DNA from: Adenanthera pavonina
Taxonomy: Eukaryota > Streptophyta > Magnoliopsida > Fabales > Fabaceae
Direction of reading: 5' to 3'
Length of the DNA: 64,000 nucleotides
Assembly: GCA_026686845.1 (NCBI GenBank)
Contig: JAIVEN010000016.1
Coordinates: 2,807,501 to 2,871,500 of the forward strand
This document shows positions 36,543 through 48,006 of the stretch, in pieces. The notes under the pieces were generated by a model. That model ran no database searches. It was not told the origin of the DNA and worked only from the letters and a program-made list of their open reading frames with translations. Position numbers and translations under genes: made by a program. How positions within the stretch are numbered: position 1 is the stretch's first letter; each line of letters starts with the position of its first letter.

Positions 36543-36796
36543 TTAGAGACACGCACGAACACCATAATTACTTCTTAGTGCGCTTTGACTGAAAAGCTTT
36601 ACCTTGGCATTTAGCAAATATAACAAAGGGTTATGTGAAACAGGCTGACCATCTTCGGCAGGAAACCTTGCAGCAAATGTTTCGAATCCTTACAATTCGT
36701 CAGGCAGCTCGGTGCTTGCTTGCTCTAGGGGAATACTTCCAACGCTTGCGAGCTTTGAGCTCCCTTTGGGCTAATCGTCCTTCCGAACCAGCTTAG
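32916..36796 (+). CDS. TGA1: TGA-type bZIP transcription factor, clade I (TGA1/TGA4-like)
   Basis: Eight coding exons join in phase to 362 aa: 32916-33074, 33171-33245, 33639-33698, 33794-33871, 33971-34034, 34314-34585, 35903-36130 and 36644-36796. The start MNSTSTQFVSTRRMGVYDP is typical of clade I. The basic region lies at residues 79-98 (QNREAARKSRLRKK) and the leucine zipper follows (Leu104, 111, 118). The DOG1/TGA domain runs from about 150 to 340 and the protein ends LRALSSLWANRPSEPA. TGA factors bind TGACG boxes as dimers in the nucleus and work with NPR1-type coactivators in salicylate and redox-responsive defence. The four redox cysteines of Arabidopsis TGA1 (172, 260, 266, 287) correspond here to C166, Y254, C260 and T281, so two are absent. 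A leader intron likely ends at CAG before 32902. TGA1 versus TGA4 cannot be separated by eye. Confidence 0.95.
36509..36540. repeat. (TG)n microsatellite in a TGA intron
   Basis: About 15 uninterrupted TG units in the last intron of the TGA bZIP gene; likely length-polymorphic. Confidence 0.9.
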
Positions 36797-37831
36797 TCTT
36801 GCAAACACAGAACAAACTTGTCACGTGAACAAACATGTGTGGCCAGTGTCTTCTTCAAGACCATGAAAGAATTTGCCACGTGTGGTGCGGGGTGCCCCCA
36901 ATTTTTCCAGCAGTCTCGCGTTATGAAGAGGTTGTAAATATGGTCATTATATGATTAGGAGCTTGTAAATAAATTTATCTTGGAAGCTAGGTGTTGCTGT
37001 CTAGATATAACATCTAGGATATGTAATGAGTCTTTATGGAAATTGGCAATCCAGAAGTAAATGTGTATAAAGATGTGCGTTGTTAGAATAAATTCACTCT
37101 TCATGGACAACTGTTTTCTATTAATAGCTCTTGACAATAACCATCTTAAAATGCATATGCTTTCTTTTTAATTTTCTTTTTTTTCCGTTAGGTGCTTTTG
37201 TTATGAAGGAGTTATTACATCTATATATTCATAAACTTTTAGTACAGTAAGCCATTTTGTCCTCGTCTTTATTTACTGTGCAAGGTTAAATGGATCCCAT
37301 TTCCAGTCAACAGTTATTTAATTATATGATTATCTGTATTGAATCTGGTCTGTAAATTACTTATTAAACGCTGCACTGTATAATTTACCATTGATAAAAC
37401 ACACAATTCAATCTCTCACAGAAAAACAATTTTCTAAACAAAATCTGACTATGCGTGACATTCCCTATAAAAGACGAGGACAAAATCACATTTCTGAAGT
37501 TACTCATGCAATGCAAGTGTCAATTCGAGAAACAGTCACTTATTCATCAGTCTACACAAGCATTTCTGCCTCTTAGTACAGGAGTTGTGAGTGCCATAAC
37601 TTTAGGTTAGTTTAATTTATGATACCAGTCAACATTCACAATTGAGATAATCTCGCCGTCCATAAGAAAGAAATCCACTCTGTAAGGGGTTGGGCATTGC
37701 ATCGTTATTCAAAGGTATATATGATACATATATATAGATATGGACTGGGTTAAGTGTTCTTTTAGTATAGCAGTCTGGCCCGGTAATCACGAGTTCATAT
37801 ATACCTAATCATCTTGGCTCCTAGCAGGTTC
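36797..37831. other. 3' flanks of the convergent TGA and AGT2 genes
   Basis: The TGA gene (plus) and the aminotransferase gene (minus) end towards each other here, so this kilobase must hold both 3' untranslated regions. A/T-rich stretches suited to polyadenylation are present, but no single site can be assigned. No other gene seen. Confidence 0.55.
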
Positions 37832-40800
37832 TCAAAGCTTTGAAACAGCATAGTCCAAGGCATCCGCTAAAAAATCTGCATATTATTAAGAAACCAGTGA
37901 ATGAAATAACATTCTTCTCTAAACAGACTTCAACAACAAAGAATTAATATAAGAGAGCACAGAAAGAATAAAACCTGCATCCTCTTTGGTGAAACACATC
38001 GGTGGCTTAATCCTAAAAACATTTCCACGCAATCCTCCTTTGCCAACTAGAACACCAAGCTCTTCACAATTCAAAAGAAAATAGATAGTTAGCATGTTCA
38101 AAAGAAATTTTTGGGGAACGCTTCATGTACAAAAAATAATTATTTTGGGTTGGCCAGCATATTTTGATACCTCTGAGTTTTTCAAATAAAACCGCAGTTT
38201 CAGTCTTTGCAGGTGTCTTCTCTTTTCTATCAGTAACAAATTCTATCCCCAACATTAAACCTCTTCCCCTCACATCTCCAATGACTGGCGCAAAATATAA
38301 CAATTATGAGACTATACAACCATATAATTTCAGAAAAATGAGAAACAGTCACATTCATATAACACAACATGCAGATGCAATCTGACTCTTAGAAAGCAGT
38401 CCATGGATTAAGATCGGGCAACTAAGGCCCCTCGTACCCAAATATATGCCTCTATTCAACCAAGCATATATAACAAAAGTAGAGTACAAAACAATAAAAG
38501 AAATATTTCGGGGATGTTGAATTCAAGATTACATACTTTCATGTCTTTGCATAAGAGACCTCAAACGCTCAAGCAAGTGAGAACCAACAAGATCACAATG
38601 AGATTGGCGCTTTTCCTTATCAAGAACCTGAAGCACTGCATGTCCACCAGCAGAACATACAGGGTTCCCACCAAAAGTATTAAATTGAATCTTTTGGGCC
38701 ATCACACTTGCAATTTCTGGAGTTGTAACCACGGCTCCTAATGGCAAACCATTGCCAATACCCTGATACATATAAACATGAGAAATGATAAAATGAGTGC
38801 AAGATATGGAAGGCACATAAGGCACTTCATCAAAATCAGTTTAATGAAAAGGAAAAAAAAAATCATAAAGAGAACACAAAATGAAATAAGCAAAAAAATG
38901 ATGAAATGAAAAACATTAAATTATGCTAACAAAATACATAATAATTAATATCATGATAGACAAATGATGTTGCAATCCAATTGTCTAGGTTTCGTGGAAT
39001 TAGTAAAAGATGAGATGATGGTCTAGACCTTTGCCATGGTAACTATATCAGGAATGACGTCCTGAGTCTCAAATCCCCAGTAATGGCTTCCTGTTCGCCC
39101 AAACCCAGTCTGAACCTCATCAGCAATGCAGACACCTCCCGCCTTGTGGATAATGTCATACACTAGTTTTAAGTACCCAGGCGCCAGTTCAACTGCTCCT
39201 CCAGCTCCCTAAATGTAATGAAGAAATTATAAATAGTAAGAACAGACCAAGTATAGCCATGAATATTAATTTGAGCATTAGATGTGGTAAATTATATGAA
39301 CCTGTATTGTTTCAGCTATAAACCCAGCAACGTTTCCTGAAGTGCCATAGTCAATGTGATCCTGTACTTCTTTGGCATAACTACTAGCATCTGAGCCAAA
39401 GACTCCATGATATGGATCTGGGTTTATAACGTGATGAATTTCTCCCTTAAAATGTTCAAAATTTTGATAAGAATAACCAGTATATCACCATCTTTAATAT
39501 AAAAATGAATACTACATTCACAGTGGTATATTTCAGCTAAACTACCATGCAGTCCTGGTAAACGTCTTTCCACTGTTGTTCTGTTCTACCTTAGAAAATA
39601 ACCAAAAAGAAAAGAAAAACCAGCCTGATCTTTTTGGTAAGCACATTGTAACATTGGTTCTTGGACTCTTCACACAGTAAACTTCAAGAGCCAAGAAAAG
39701 TTGAAAGGGGAAAAAATTAAGCTTAGATTGCCATGGTTAGTGATATTTGTATGCAACTGATGGCTCAAAATGAATGTTGACAGTGCCACATAGGATTAAT
39801 CAAACTTTAGAGATCATGTAACCAATTATATAGACATACCTCTGGTATTGGGTATTTCCATGTGTTCAGAGCAGTCAGCCCAAGTGTACCAGAACTGCCT
39901 CCATGATATGCATTCCTCAAAGACATCATACCAAGATTACCAGTGTATAAACGGGCCATCAACATTGCTAATTCATTTGCTTCTGTTCCAGAATTTACCA
40001 AATAAACAACCTGCAATTTAAAATTGTTTACTTGATAATTATGTTCCACATTGCAATATAATCAAGAAAACTAAAATATTAAACATTATGTTTCACCAAT
40101 CAGTGCCTTAGCAGAAGGGCTCCCATTCATCTGTTCATCCCTTCATTTCAGCCACTAAAAACTAACTAGATGGGAGAAATAAAGCAAAATAATGACATAG
40201 AGAAAATGTTGCTATTTTGGAAACATGCTTATATAGGAATATTGGGTGAGTATTAGAGACATTTCAAAATGGTTGGGTATTATGAAATGATACCAGCGTC
40301 ACAATCTGTTTTTACCAAAATGTTTAACTTTTCACTATGCAGAAACAGGAATCAAACACAACTAATGAAGAGAAAGTTGACCTTAAGGTTTCCAGGCATT
40401 TTTGATGCCAGTGCCTCAGCATAATCAGCTATTGCATGGTGTAGATATATAGTTGTAGCATGCTGTAGAAGTTTGCTCTGCTCCATGATAGCATTCAAAA
40501 CTTCAGGATGGCAATGCCCACAAGAAACAGTAACTATTCCACCAAAAGCATCAAGATAACGCCTGCCACTCTCATCAAATAGATATTGCATTTTGCCTTC
40601 AACTATGTTGAGCTATTAGAACAAATTAAAGTTTGAATTAGATATACAACGCTTATAGGGAAACTAGAAGGAAAAAAGTATTAAAAAGGGTGCACAGTTC
40701 ACAAACCATACACTCAACTATATGGATGGACTTGGACCATCCATATCTTAATAAGTAGTGACAAGATATAATAACAGTTGTGGCCATGCTGAACCGCACA

Positions 40801-41903
40801 ATACAAAATAGGAGGCCATTATTTCAAAGTCAAGAGATCAGATCACATTAAAATCATGAAAGGATACATGGTGGTAGAAGCAGAATATAATATCATTGCA
40901 GAAACTGATTCACGGAAAGTCTTCTTTCAAACAAATGCATTGAATGGACGGGAGTTACTGAGGAAAACTTGCATGAGTAAATTGTATACAAGCACACCAG
41001 ACCAGATATTGACACTGCTGAATGCATCAGCTCCCTTTGATGGTCCCTCTGAGGCCAAGCTAATAAAACCCCATTGCTAATGTATAAAAGAAAGAAACAA
41101 GAAATCCCCTCGCCCAACGAATAAAAGAATCAAGTAAATTTTTTGCTGGAGTAAGTTGAACTTCTCAGATTTAGTCCATTCCTTGCACTGTTGCGCCCAA
41201 ATTTTAAGCATTTCCAGAACAAGTCTATGATCAGTTGAGGTTTCATCAGTTATCAGTTATCAGATTGGCATTTCACTAGAAAATTCATAGCACTTTCATC
41301 TATACAATACCGATACGCACAAGTCACTCAAACAACTACTCGTGCGGATAAATTTGAAAAGAGATATGCAAACAAACCACATGCGGTTAAAATTAAGAAC
41401 AAAAGCTGTGCATATAAAAAACTGATATACATGATGAAAGCGAAAATTACAACTATCCATACGCATGCAGATCAAGAAAGGAATCAGAAAATGATGGATG
41501 AAACAGATCCCAATGAAATGCATATACACACACAAATACAGAGAATAACAGAAAGTAGAATACTTTGGAATGCTTTTTATTAGACTTCCAGCATAAGTAG
41601 TTAAAGAAAAAAATAGATAAGGTTTGATTTGTTTTGAAGACTTACAGGTTTCTGATAGTAATAGAATAAAGAAGGACCCAGGAACTTCCTGCGTTTAGCG
41701 AAAACTTCATCGGTCAATGGGCCTTTGTATGGCTTAGGCTGGTAATCAAATGGTGGAAGCTGAGGCGGGCGAGCAGCATGCGTAGCAGCGGCGGAAGTAG
41801 TGACAGGAGAAAAAGGAACTGTAGAGAATGCGCCGCAGAGAGAAACGTCGAACCTGGACTTGGATTTTGCGACGGATTTCTTCAGTAGCCCTTGCAAAGC
41901 CAT
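37832..41903 (-). CDS. AGT2: Alanine--glyoxylate aminotransferase 2 homologue, mitochondrial
   Basis: Nine exons join in phase to 484 aa: 41903-41646, 40612-40382, 40010-39840, 39445-39302, 39208-39029, 38762-38537, 38284-38171, 38061-37975 and 37875-37832. The enzyme is a class III PLP aminotransferase that moves the amino group of alanine to glyoxylate or related acceptors. The N-terminus (MALQGLLKKSVAKSKSRFD) is basic and serine-rich, like a mitochondrial presequence. Landmarks are FLGPSLFYYYQKP, YLDAFGGIVTVSCGHCHP, VNSGTEANELA, ADEVQTGFGRTG with the cofactor aspartate D298, and MAK-GIGNG with the predicted PLP lysine K328 as last residue of exon 5; FNTFGGNPVCSAGG follows. It ends DFLADALDYAVSKL. 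Length and sequence fit Arabidopsis AGT2 (At4g39660) better than PYD4. No break seen; it looks functional. Confidence 0.95.
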
Positions 41904-44111
41904 GGCCGTGCCGATCAGATTCTTTGGATCAACTGTTCAGTAAGGAGATAGTGCTCAGGAAGTTAGTGCTCAAAAAGGTAATTGCCTTCAGTTGTAGGAA
42001 TCCCGTGAAATTTGCAGCTTTAGAATATTCAATTCAATCTCCTGATGGCTTTCCGCTAAAAAGAGTTAATCCTTTCTATTCATATTATATTATCTTATAT
42101 TTTATATCAATTATATATATATATATTAAAAACTTATTTTTTTAACTAAAATTAATATAAAAAATACTCATATTTTTCATTTTATCCTTATTAAATACTT
42201 CATTCTATTATTATTATAGTATTATAAATGAGAAGAAATAAAGTATTAAAGACAAAAATAAAATAAAAAGAAAAATATTCAATACCTTATATTTTAGATA
42301 AAAAAAACTTGTCTATAATATAAATTGTAGGAAATATTTGTTAATAAATAATATTTTTATCATCAATAAATAATATTTACACAGGGTTTAAAATTTAATT
42401 TATACAACCAAAAAATATACAGTGGGTTGAAAATGCTTTTATTTGTGCATCGCATTGATAGGGTCAAAAAATGGGTAAGGGTTTAAGTATGATTATTGGT
42501 TAAATTATCTTTTTCTCTCTTAAATCATACTTTAAATTATAAGATTTCGTAAATTTAAAAAAATAATTTTTATTCTTTAGAATTAAAAGATACACTGTAA
42601 TTATTTTTTACCAATTGGACTTACAAAATTAGATAAAACTACTTAATGTGAGTAGTAATTCAAAGTCTCTATCTCCTAACATGTAAAATGTAAACTCTAG
42701 TATGAACTTTGAATTATTTGGCCAAAAAACGATTTTGAATTTCGTTTTCGTTTAAAAACAATAAAATTTCGTGAAATTATAGTTTTTCATTGGCTGATAA
42801 AAATTTTAAATAAATTCAATTAATGAAAGAGAATCCGCAACATTGATAGCTATCAGATATTGTCATGTAGAATCGTGAACGTTACTTCAAGGTTCTAACG
42901 GACACAAGATTAGAAGACGGTATGGGAGATTTATTTTTTTTATAAACACATGTTTGTTTAAGAATAATAATGGATAAGATAAAGGAGTAGTTGTCTATTA
43001 AAAATTAAGGATAGACTCACGCTTATAATGAGAAAGAAATTAGAACCAAACTACTTGATAAACTTTTTGAAGGATTACTATGATTTAAAGAAGTTGTAGT
43101 ATTAATTAATGACAATAATTGTTGGACTCTCCTCACCAACTTTCCTTGGGCAACATTTTGGGACAAATCATCGATTGATTTGTTTGGGGGATCTTATCTC
43201 TTAGGATATGTACAATACAATGTAAGCAAATGAATTCGCAGACACATCAGCTGGACGAATCGGTTACTGTGTTGACCATTGTAGTTATTCTATGGGTTAA
43301 AGTTAAGCTTAATGCATCCCGTTCCATGTTTTATTAAATTTTATTGTGTGTCATTTTTGTTTTTTGACCTCCCACTGATATGCATCGTTAATTCGTTGTC
43401 TTTTTCTCATTCTATTTCTAGAGGTTGTTCCGTTTTCTCTTTTGTTTGCTGGGTGTGCACACACACATATCTATACACTCCATGTTCTTTACTTGGTAAG
43501 GATTTTCCACTTCGGTTGGTATATTATATTATCTTCTTTCTTCATTTTGGGGCTATGTTTGTGCGTAGTCAGCGTTGACCGAGTCCAGCTCATCATAATT
43601 GATAGGGCGTCTCAGATAATTTTTTGTTCAGACAAGTTTATCAATGCAGTCGGATTCCTCTTATTCTTATATTTCTTCCATTTTTCAACAATTAATCCCA
43701 CAAATTAACAAGACGCTAGCCATCAGTCATATGATCAGGAACTGAATCACAAACATGATAATCAGCTTGTACGTCACTAAGAAGAAAAGAACCGCAATCC
43801 AAGCGAATATTGTCCCCGTAGCCATTTGGTTAACATCCACAAATTGTTTAAAACGTGGGTAACAGTTGAATCATAGCGTAAAGGAAGATGCAGGGGGTCT
43901 ATATCTGCATGTACGAAGGCGGGAATGGGAAATTATTATTCTCAGAAGGCAAGTACATATGATCACATATCCACACACAACTTGAACTGAATTGATTCCT
44001 AGAAGAAGGAATGTGGACTTTTTTATTCACATCTCACAATTACACCAACAGAGAGACCATACAAGAGTTAAACAGCCAGGGACGAAAAGGGATCCGTCCC
44101 AATGAAATTCT
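41904..44111. other. AGT2 upstream region and spacer to GGT
   Basis: The AGT2 leader and promoter must lie just above 41903. A (TA)n run at about 42112-42126 could include its TATA region. 42130-43000 is AT-rich without a gene. The frames at 43312-43708 overlap in different phases and show no protein features. 43980-44111 should include the 3' untranslated end of GGT. Confidence 0.45.
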
Positions 44112-46899
44112 TCAATAGCCTGCAGGAAAACCACCCTTTCTTGGGTCACTCACTGCCACGAGCTTACCAATACCATTATCTTTTTCGTATGACTCCTTGT
44201 CTTGAACAATAAACTGGCACATAGTCCCTCCTGAAAGGCTCTGGAGGACATGGCCCTTCTTTTGAAGGGCTGCCCTTATATCAGCGGAAACTTCTATGTG
44301 GTCACCACTCACACTTGTCCAGTTCTCATAATTAACCACGTTAGGTATCAGCTGCTCAAATCATACATAGTTAGTTTCCTAAGTATTAACTTGGTCGCGA
44401 GAAATAATGATCATAAAGAACTATAGAATTAGAGACAAACAATGAATCTGCAAAAGGTGAAGGAGCTTTGATATCTGATTGTATTTGACTATTATTCATT
44501 ATCTGTAGCTACTCTAACCAGTTTGAGCATGACGCAGAAAAAAAGAGCTTTGACAGTACCTGATGATAGACCCGTGGAGATAGGACAGAATGAAAAGGAT
44601 CCATCCCTCTGACAAAATGATTCAAAAGAACTTCTGAAGTTCCAGCAATGATCATACCTCCTCCACTTGCTCCAACTACAGCTTTCAGTTTCCCATCCTG
44701 TAAAGGCATGGACAGGTATGACTGGAAGGAAATAATACAAATACTGTTGTATGCCTCCTCACTTCATATATCAATTCTCTCTTGGTGAAGCCAACTAGTT
44801 TGTCTTAGACATGAATCATCAGTTTCTTTACAATATCAAACATGACAGCTCAAATTAAGGAAGAAAATTCTAGCAAAAAGGATACCTTGAGGACAATAGT
44901 TGGAGACATGGATGATAAGGGTCGCTTCCCTGGCAAAACAAAATTGGCAGAAGCTGGCGGTGGAATACTGTTTGAAACATTTGCAGGAATGGAGAAATCA
45001 TCCATCTCATTGTTCAACACTATTCCTGTACTGGGTGAAAGCATTCCTGCTCCAAAATAAGCATTTATGGTGGTAGTCATAGAAACGGCGTTTCTCTCCT
45101 GATCTATGATGCTTACATGGCTGGTACCGTGATCATTGATCTGATTCCACCTTTAGGAGGAAAAGAAAAATAACACAGCATAGTTAAGATTCCACGATGT
45201 TTGTATTTGTATTGGCTCTCCAAAAAAAAAAAAAAAATTACAGTTCTGCATAGTTATGATTGAGTGATTGTAAATGGTTTTGCTGCATGTTTCTTAAGCA
45301 TCTACCCCAAAAGCAGAGAATACTCAACATATTCAGACTATTATGTGCAACAAAGGACACAATGTGTCGAGAATTTTCATGATCAATAGGTGTCTAAAGC
45401 TGTATGGAGAAACATATAAAGTTCAACATTATATCCTGTAGTAAGTTATCTCTTGTAAATCTAGAAGCTTACCTTCCACCATAATGTCTGGGACCAAAAG
45501 TCCTATTGTCGTTAATGTCGTTCTTTAACTCCTTAGCAAACTTAGGAGAAAGCATGTCAGAAAGAACTGCGGTTATATTTACAAAATCGGGATCACCAAG
45601 ATTCATTCTCACAGCAAATACATGTTTCAAAGCTTCAATTTCTCGATGGATCCCAAGGGGGCCTAAAAGACCAGAAGGGAGTTCATATTGAGCTAGAATG
45701 TTCAGCATCTGTGGCAGCACATGAGATATGACTAAATCATTTGTGGATTATGAAAATCATAATGGTTACTAGCAATGCAAAGAAGATATACATACAAGTA
45801 TCATTGGAGGGCCACCTGAGGGTGGAGGCATGCCGAGGATCTTTAGTCCAAGAACATCCACAGATAATGGTTCTTTCTGTTTAACACTGTATGTTTTCAA
45901 GTCTCCCATGGTCAATATGCCTCCAGCCTTCTTAACATCTCTGACTAAATTAAGGCCAATGGATCCATTGTAGAAGGCTTGTGGACCAAATTTGGATATT
46001 AATCTCATTGTTTCTGCTAGTATTTCATTATGGCATATGTCACCTATCTGCAAGAGTTTTCCTTTTGATGTAAAAATAGCCCGAAGTCCTGGGTCTCCTA
46101 AGATGTAAGATTCAGTTCGGACCATCTGCATGTGTAGGTATGGTGATATCTTAAAGCCTTGACGAGCAAGAGCCTCGGAAGGCTGCACAAGCCTCTTCCA
46201 TGGCAGCTTCCCATGCTGTTTCCACACTTTGTGAAGGCCAGCAAGTAGTCCAGGGACTGCCACAGAGAGCGCACCTCTTGCCTTTAGAGTAGTATTGCCA
46301 GCATACATATTCTGAAAAACGATCAAATACAGAAGAATCATTTTGAAGGTTTTGGTATACAAATTATGAGATCCAAGATCAGTCTGAGGCTCACATAGTA
46401 CTGTGTATGTTAGATTACAGTAGGATACATACTTAAGAATCATTGGTTCAATTGATTATCCCACAATAAGGATCAATTCAAGTGGCAGATTTACCTGCGA
46501 AGCAAGGGAAGGAGAAGTTTCTCGCATGTCAAAGGCTTTTGCTTGGCCATTAGCTAACCTGAGAATCAGGAAGGCTCCGCCACCAAGGCCACTGGACGCT
46601 GGACTCACAACCCCCAAACAAAGAGCAACAGCCACAGCAGCATCAACGGCATGCCCTCCTTCACGCAGAACGTCCGACCCTATTCTCGAACATCGCCGGT
46701 CATCCGCCGCAACTGCGCCCCGGCGCGCATGGATTACCTCCTGTCGCAGTTTCTTGTGCCCACTTGTAGCATTCAGACTCGAAGCAGAGTCCAAATTTGA
46801 AATAAGCAGGAATACGGTGGTAATGGCAGCCCATAGCCATACAACTACATATCCAATTGATATATCGTACGGTAAATTAATACTGATGTCGAGGCACAT
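44112..46899 (-). CDS. GGT1: Gamma-glutamyl transpeptidase (glutathione hydrolase)
   Basis: Six exons join in phase to 599 aa: 46899-46495, 46311-45796, 45708-45473, 45150-44886, 44697-44560 and 44351-44112. The enzyme removes the gamma-glutamyl group from glutathione, its disulfide and its conjugates. After a short N-terminal part there is one hydrophobic anchor (IGYVVVWLWAAITTVFLLIS), matching secretion to the cell wall side. Landmarks are GGHAVDAAVAVALCLGVV, SSGLGGGAFLI, the substrate-binding MRET, PPPSGGPPM and NDHGTSHVS. In the last, the threonine of HGTSH (residue 395) is the predicted self-cleavage and catalytic residue, giving a small subunit of about 205 aa. The glycine motif GASGGGMIIAGTSEV follows. 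It ends DPRKGGFPAGY. Similar to Arabidopsis GGT1/GGT2; which of the two is closer cannot be said by eye. Confidence 0.95.
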
Positions 46900-47163
46900 A
46901 AGTCCTCCCTAGTCTCCGCCTAAATTCTTCATTTCTTTTCAGAAACTAAACATGATATAAAAAAAATGGGAGAAGGTTTTAAGATTTCTCGATTTAGAAC
47001 ATAATATAATACATTGTTGACGAGGAGACATACCTGGACCGGACATGCTGAGAAGGCGTAGGGAGCTTATTCTTTTTCAGTTTTGACTGACTGCAGGCCT
47101 ATTTCGTTAACCTATCAAAATCGACAAAGCTTATCAGCTTTGGTACTCTACTAAAACCCGTTT

Positions 47164-47176
47164 TTGGGCCCATCGT
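47164..47176. promoter_or_regulatory. TGGGCC site II-like box upstream of GGT
   Basis: TTTTTGGGCCCATC contains a TGGGCC/GGGCCCA palindrome about 270 bases upstream of the GGT start codon. Such site II boxes are bound by TCP factors in plant promoters. A single box is weak evidence. Confidence 0.3.
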
Positions 47177-47486
47177 ACTTTATTAAAACTAAACTATGGT
47201 GAAGGGCTTTTATTGGACAATTTTTACCCGTTTCTGTTTCTGATTCAGCACGGAAGAGCGCATTAGTGTAATAAATTATAGATTAGCCTGAATCACGACC
47301 CAAGCGAACTGCTAGACGGCTACTGTGATTTTTTTTTCGAAAAAAAATCATTAAATGTTTTTCACCACAAGAAAAAAAATTCATTAATTTTAGGCCTGCA
47401 TAATCATTTAATATTTTTAAATAAGAACTTTGAAAAGTACTTTTTTTTATAATACAATATTACATGATTATATCTTTTTAAATAAA

Positions 47487-47875
47487 CTTGGGAAAATCGC
47501 ATAAAAATCCCAAAATACTAAAATAATTATTATAAAGTTTTAAAACCCTAAAAACTTATATCCAAATTCTATTAATGTAAAATCTTAGAAAATGAATATA
47601 AAAAACTTTATTATTGAGTATAAAATCATGCTTCAATATTAAACTATACCCAAGTCCCATAAATGTAAAATCCTAAAAAGCAAGCATAAAAAAAATTTAT
47701 TGTTGAGTATAAAATTGAGCTCATATTTTATAATTATACTTCATAATTTTATATTTAATAATAAAATTTTTTATACTCATTTTCCAGGATTTTACACCAA
47801 TGAGATTTGTGTGTAATAATTTAGGATTTTGAGGTTTTATAATAATTATTTTCATTTTTATGTGATTTTTCCAAG
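47487..47875. mobile_element. Foldback MITE-like element with long inverted repeats
   Basis: The left end CTTGGGAAAATCGCATAAAAAT and the reverse complement of the right end, CTTGGAAAAATCACATAAAAAT, begin two arms that stay similar for well over 100 bases (both contain ATAATTATTATAAA, GTAAAATC and ATAAAAAA stretches). The whole 389 bp can fold into one imperfect hairpin. No coding capacity and no clear target duplication. Confidence 0.6.
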
Positions 47876-48006
47876 AAACTTACATTCTCACATTACATTA
47901 TTTTGATTTCTTTATTTCAATTTAAGTCTTACAATAATTTTAAAAATATTTTTGATTTGAAAACATATGACATTAAAATGATTAATTTAGACATACGTAT
48001 TTATAT

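Noticed and set aside
43312..43708. Two overlapping 88-codon frames in the AGT2-GGT spacer
   Set aside because: They lie in different phases in T-rich DNA, are rich in Phe, Leu and Cys, and have no conserved motif.
46526..46912. A 128-codon plus-strand frame opposite GGT exon 1
   Set aside because: It is the antisense of a clear GGT exon and has no independent features.
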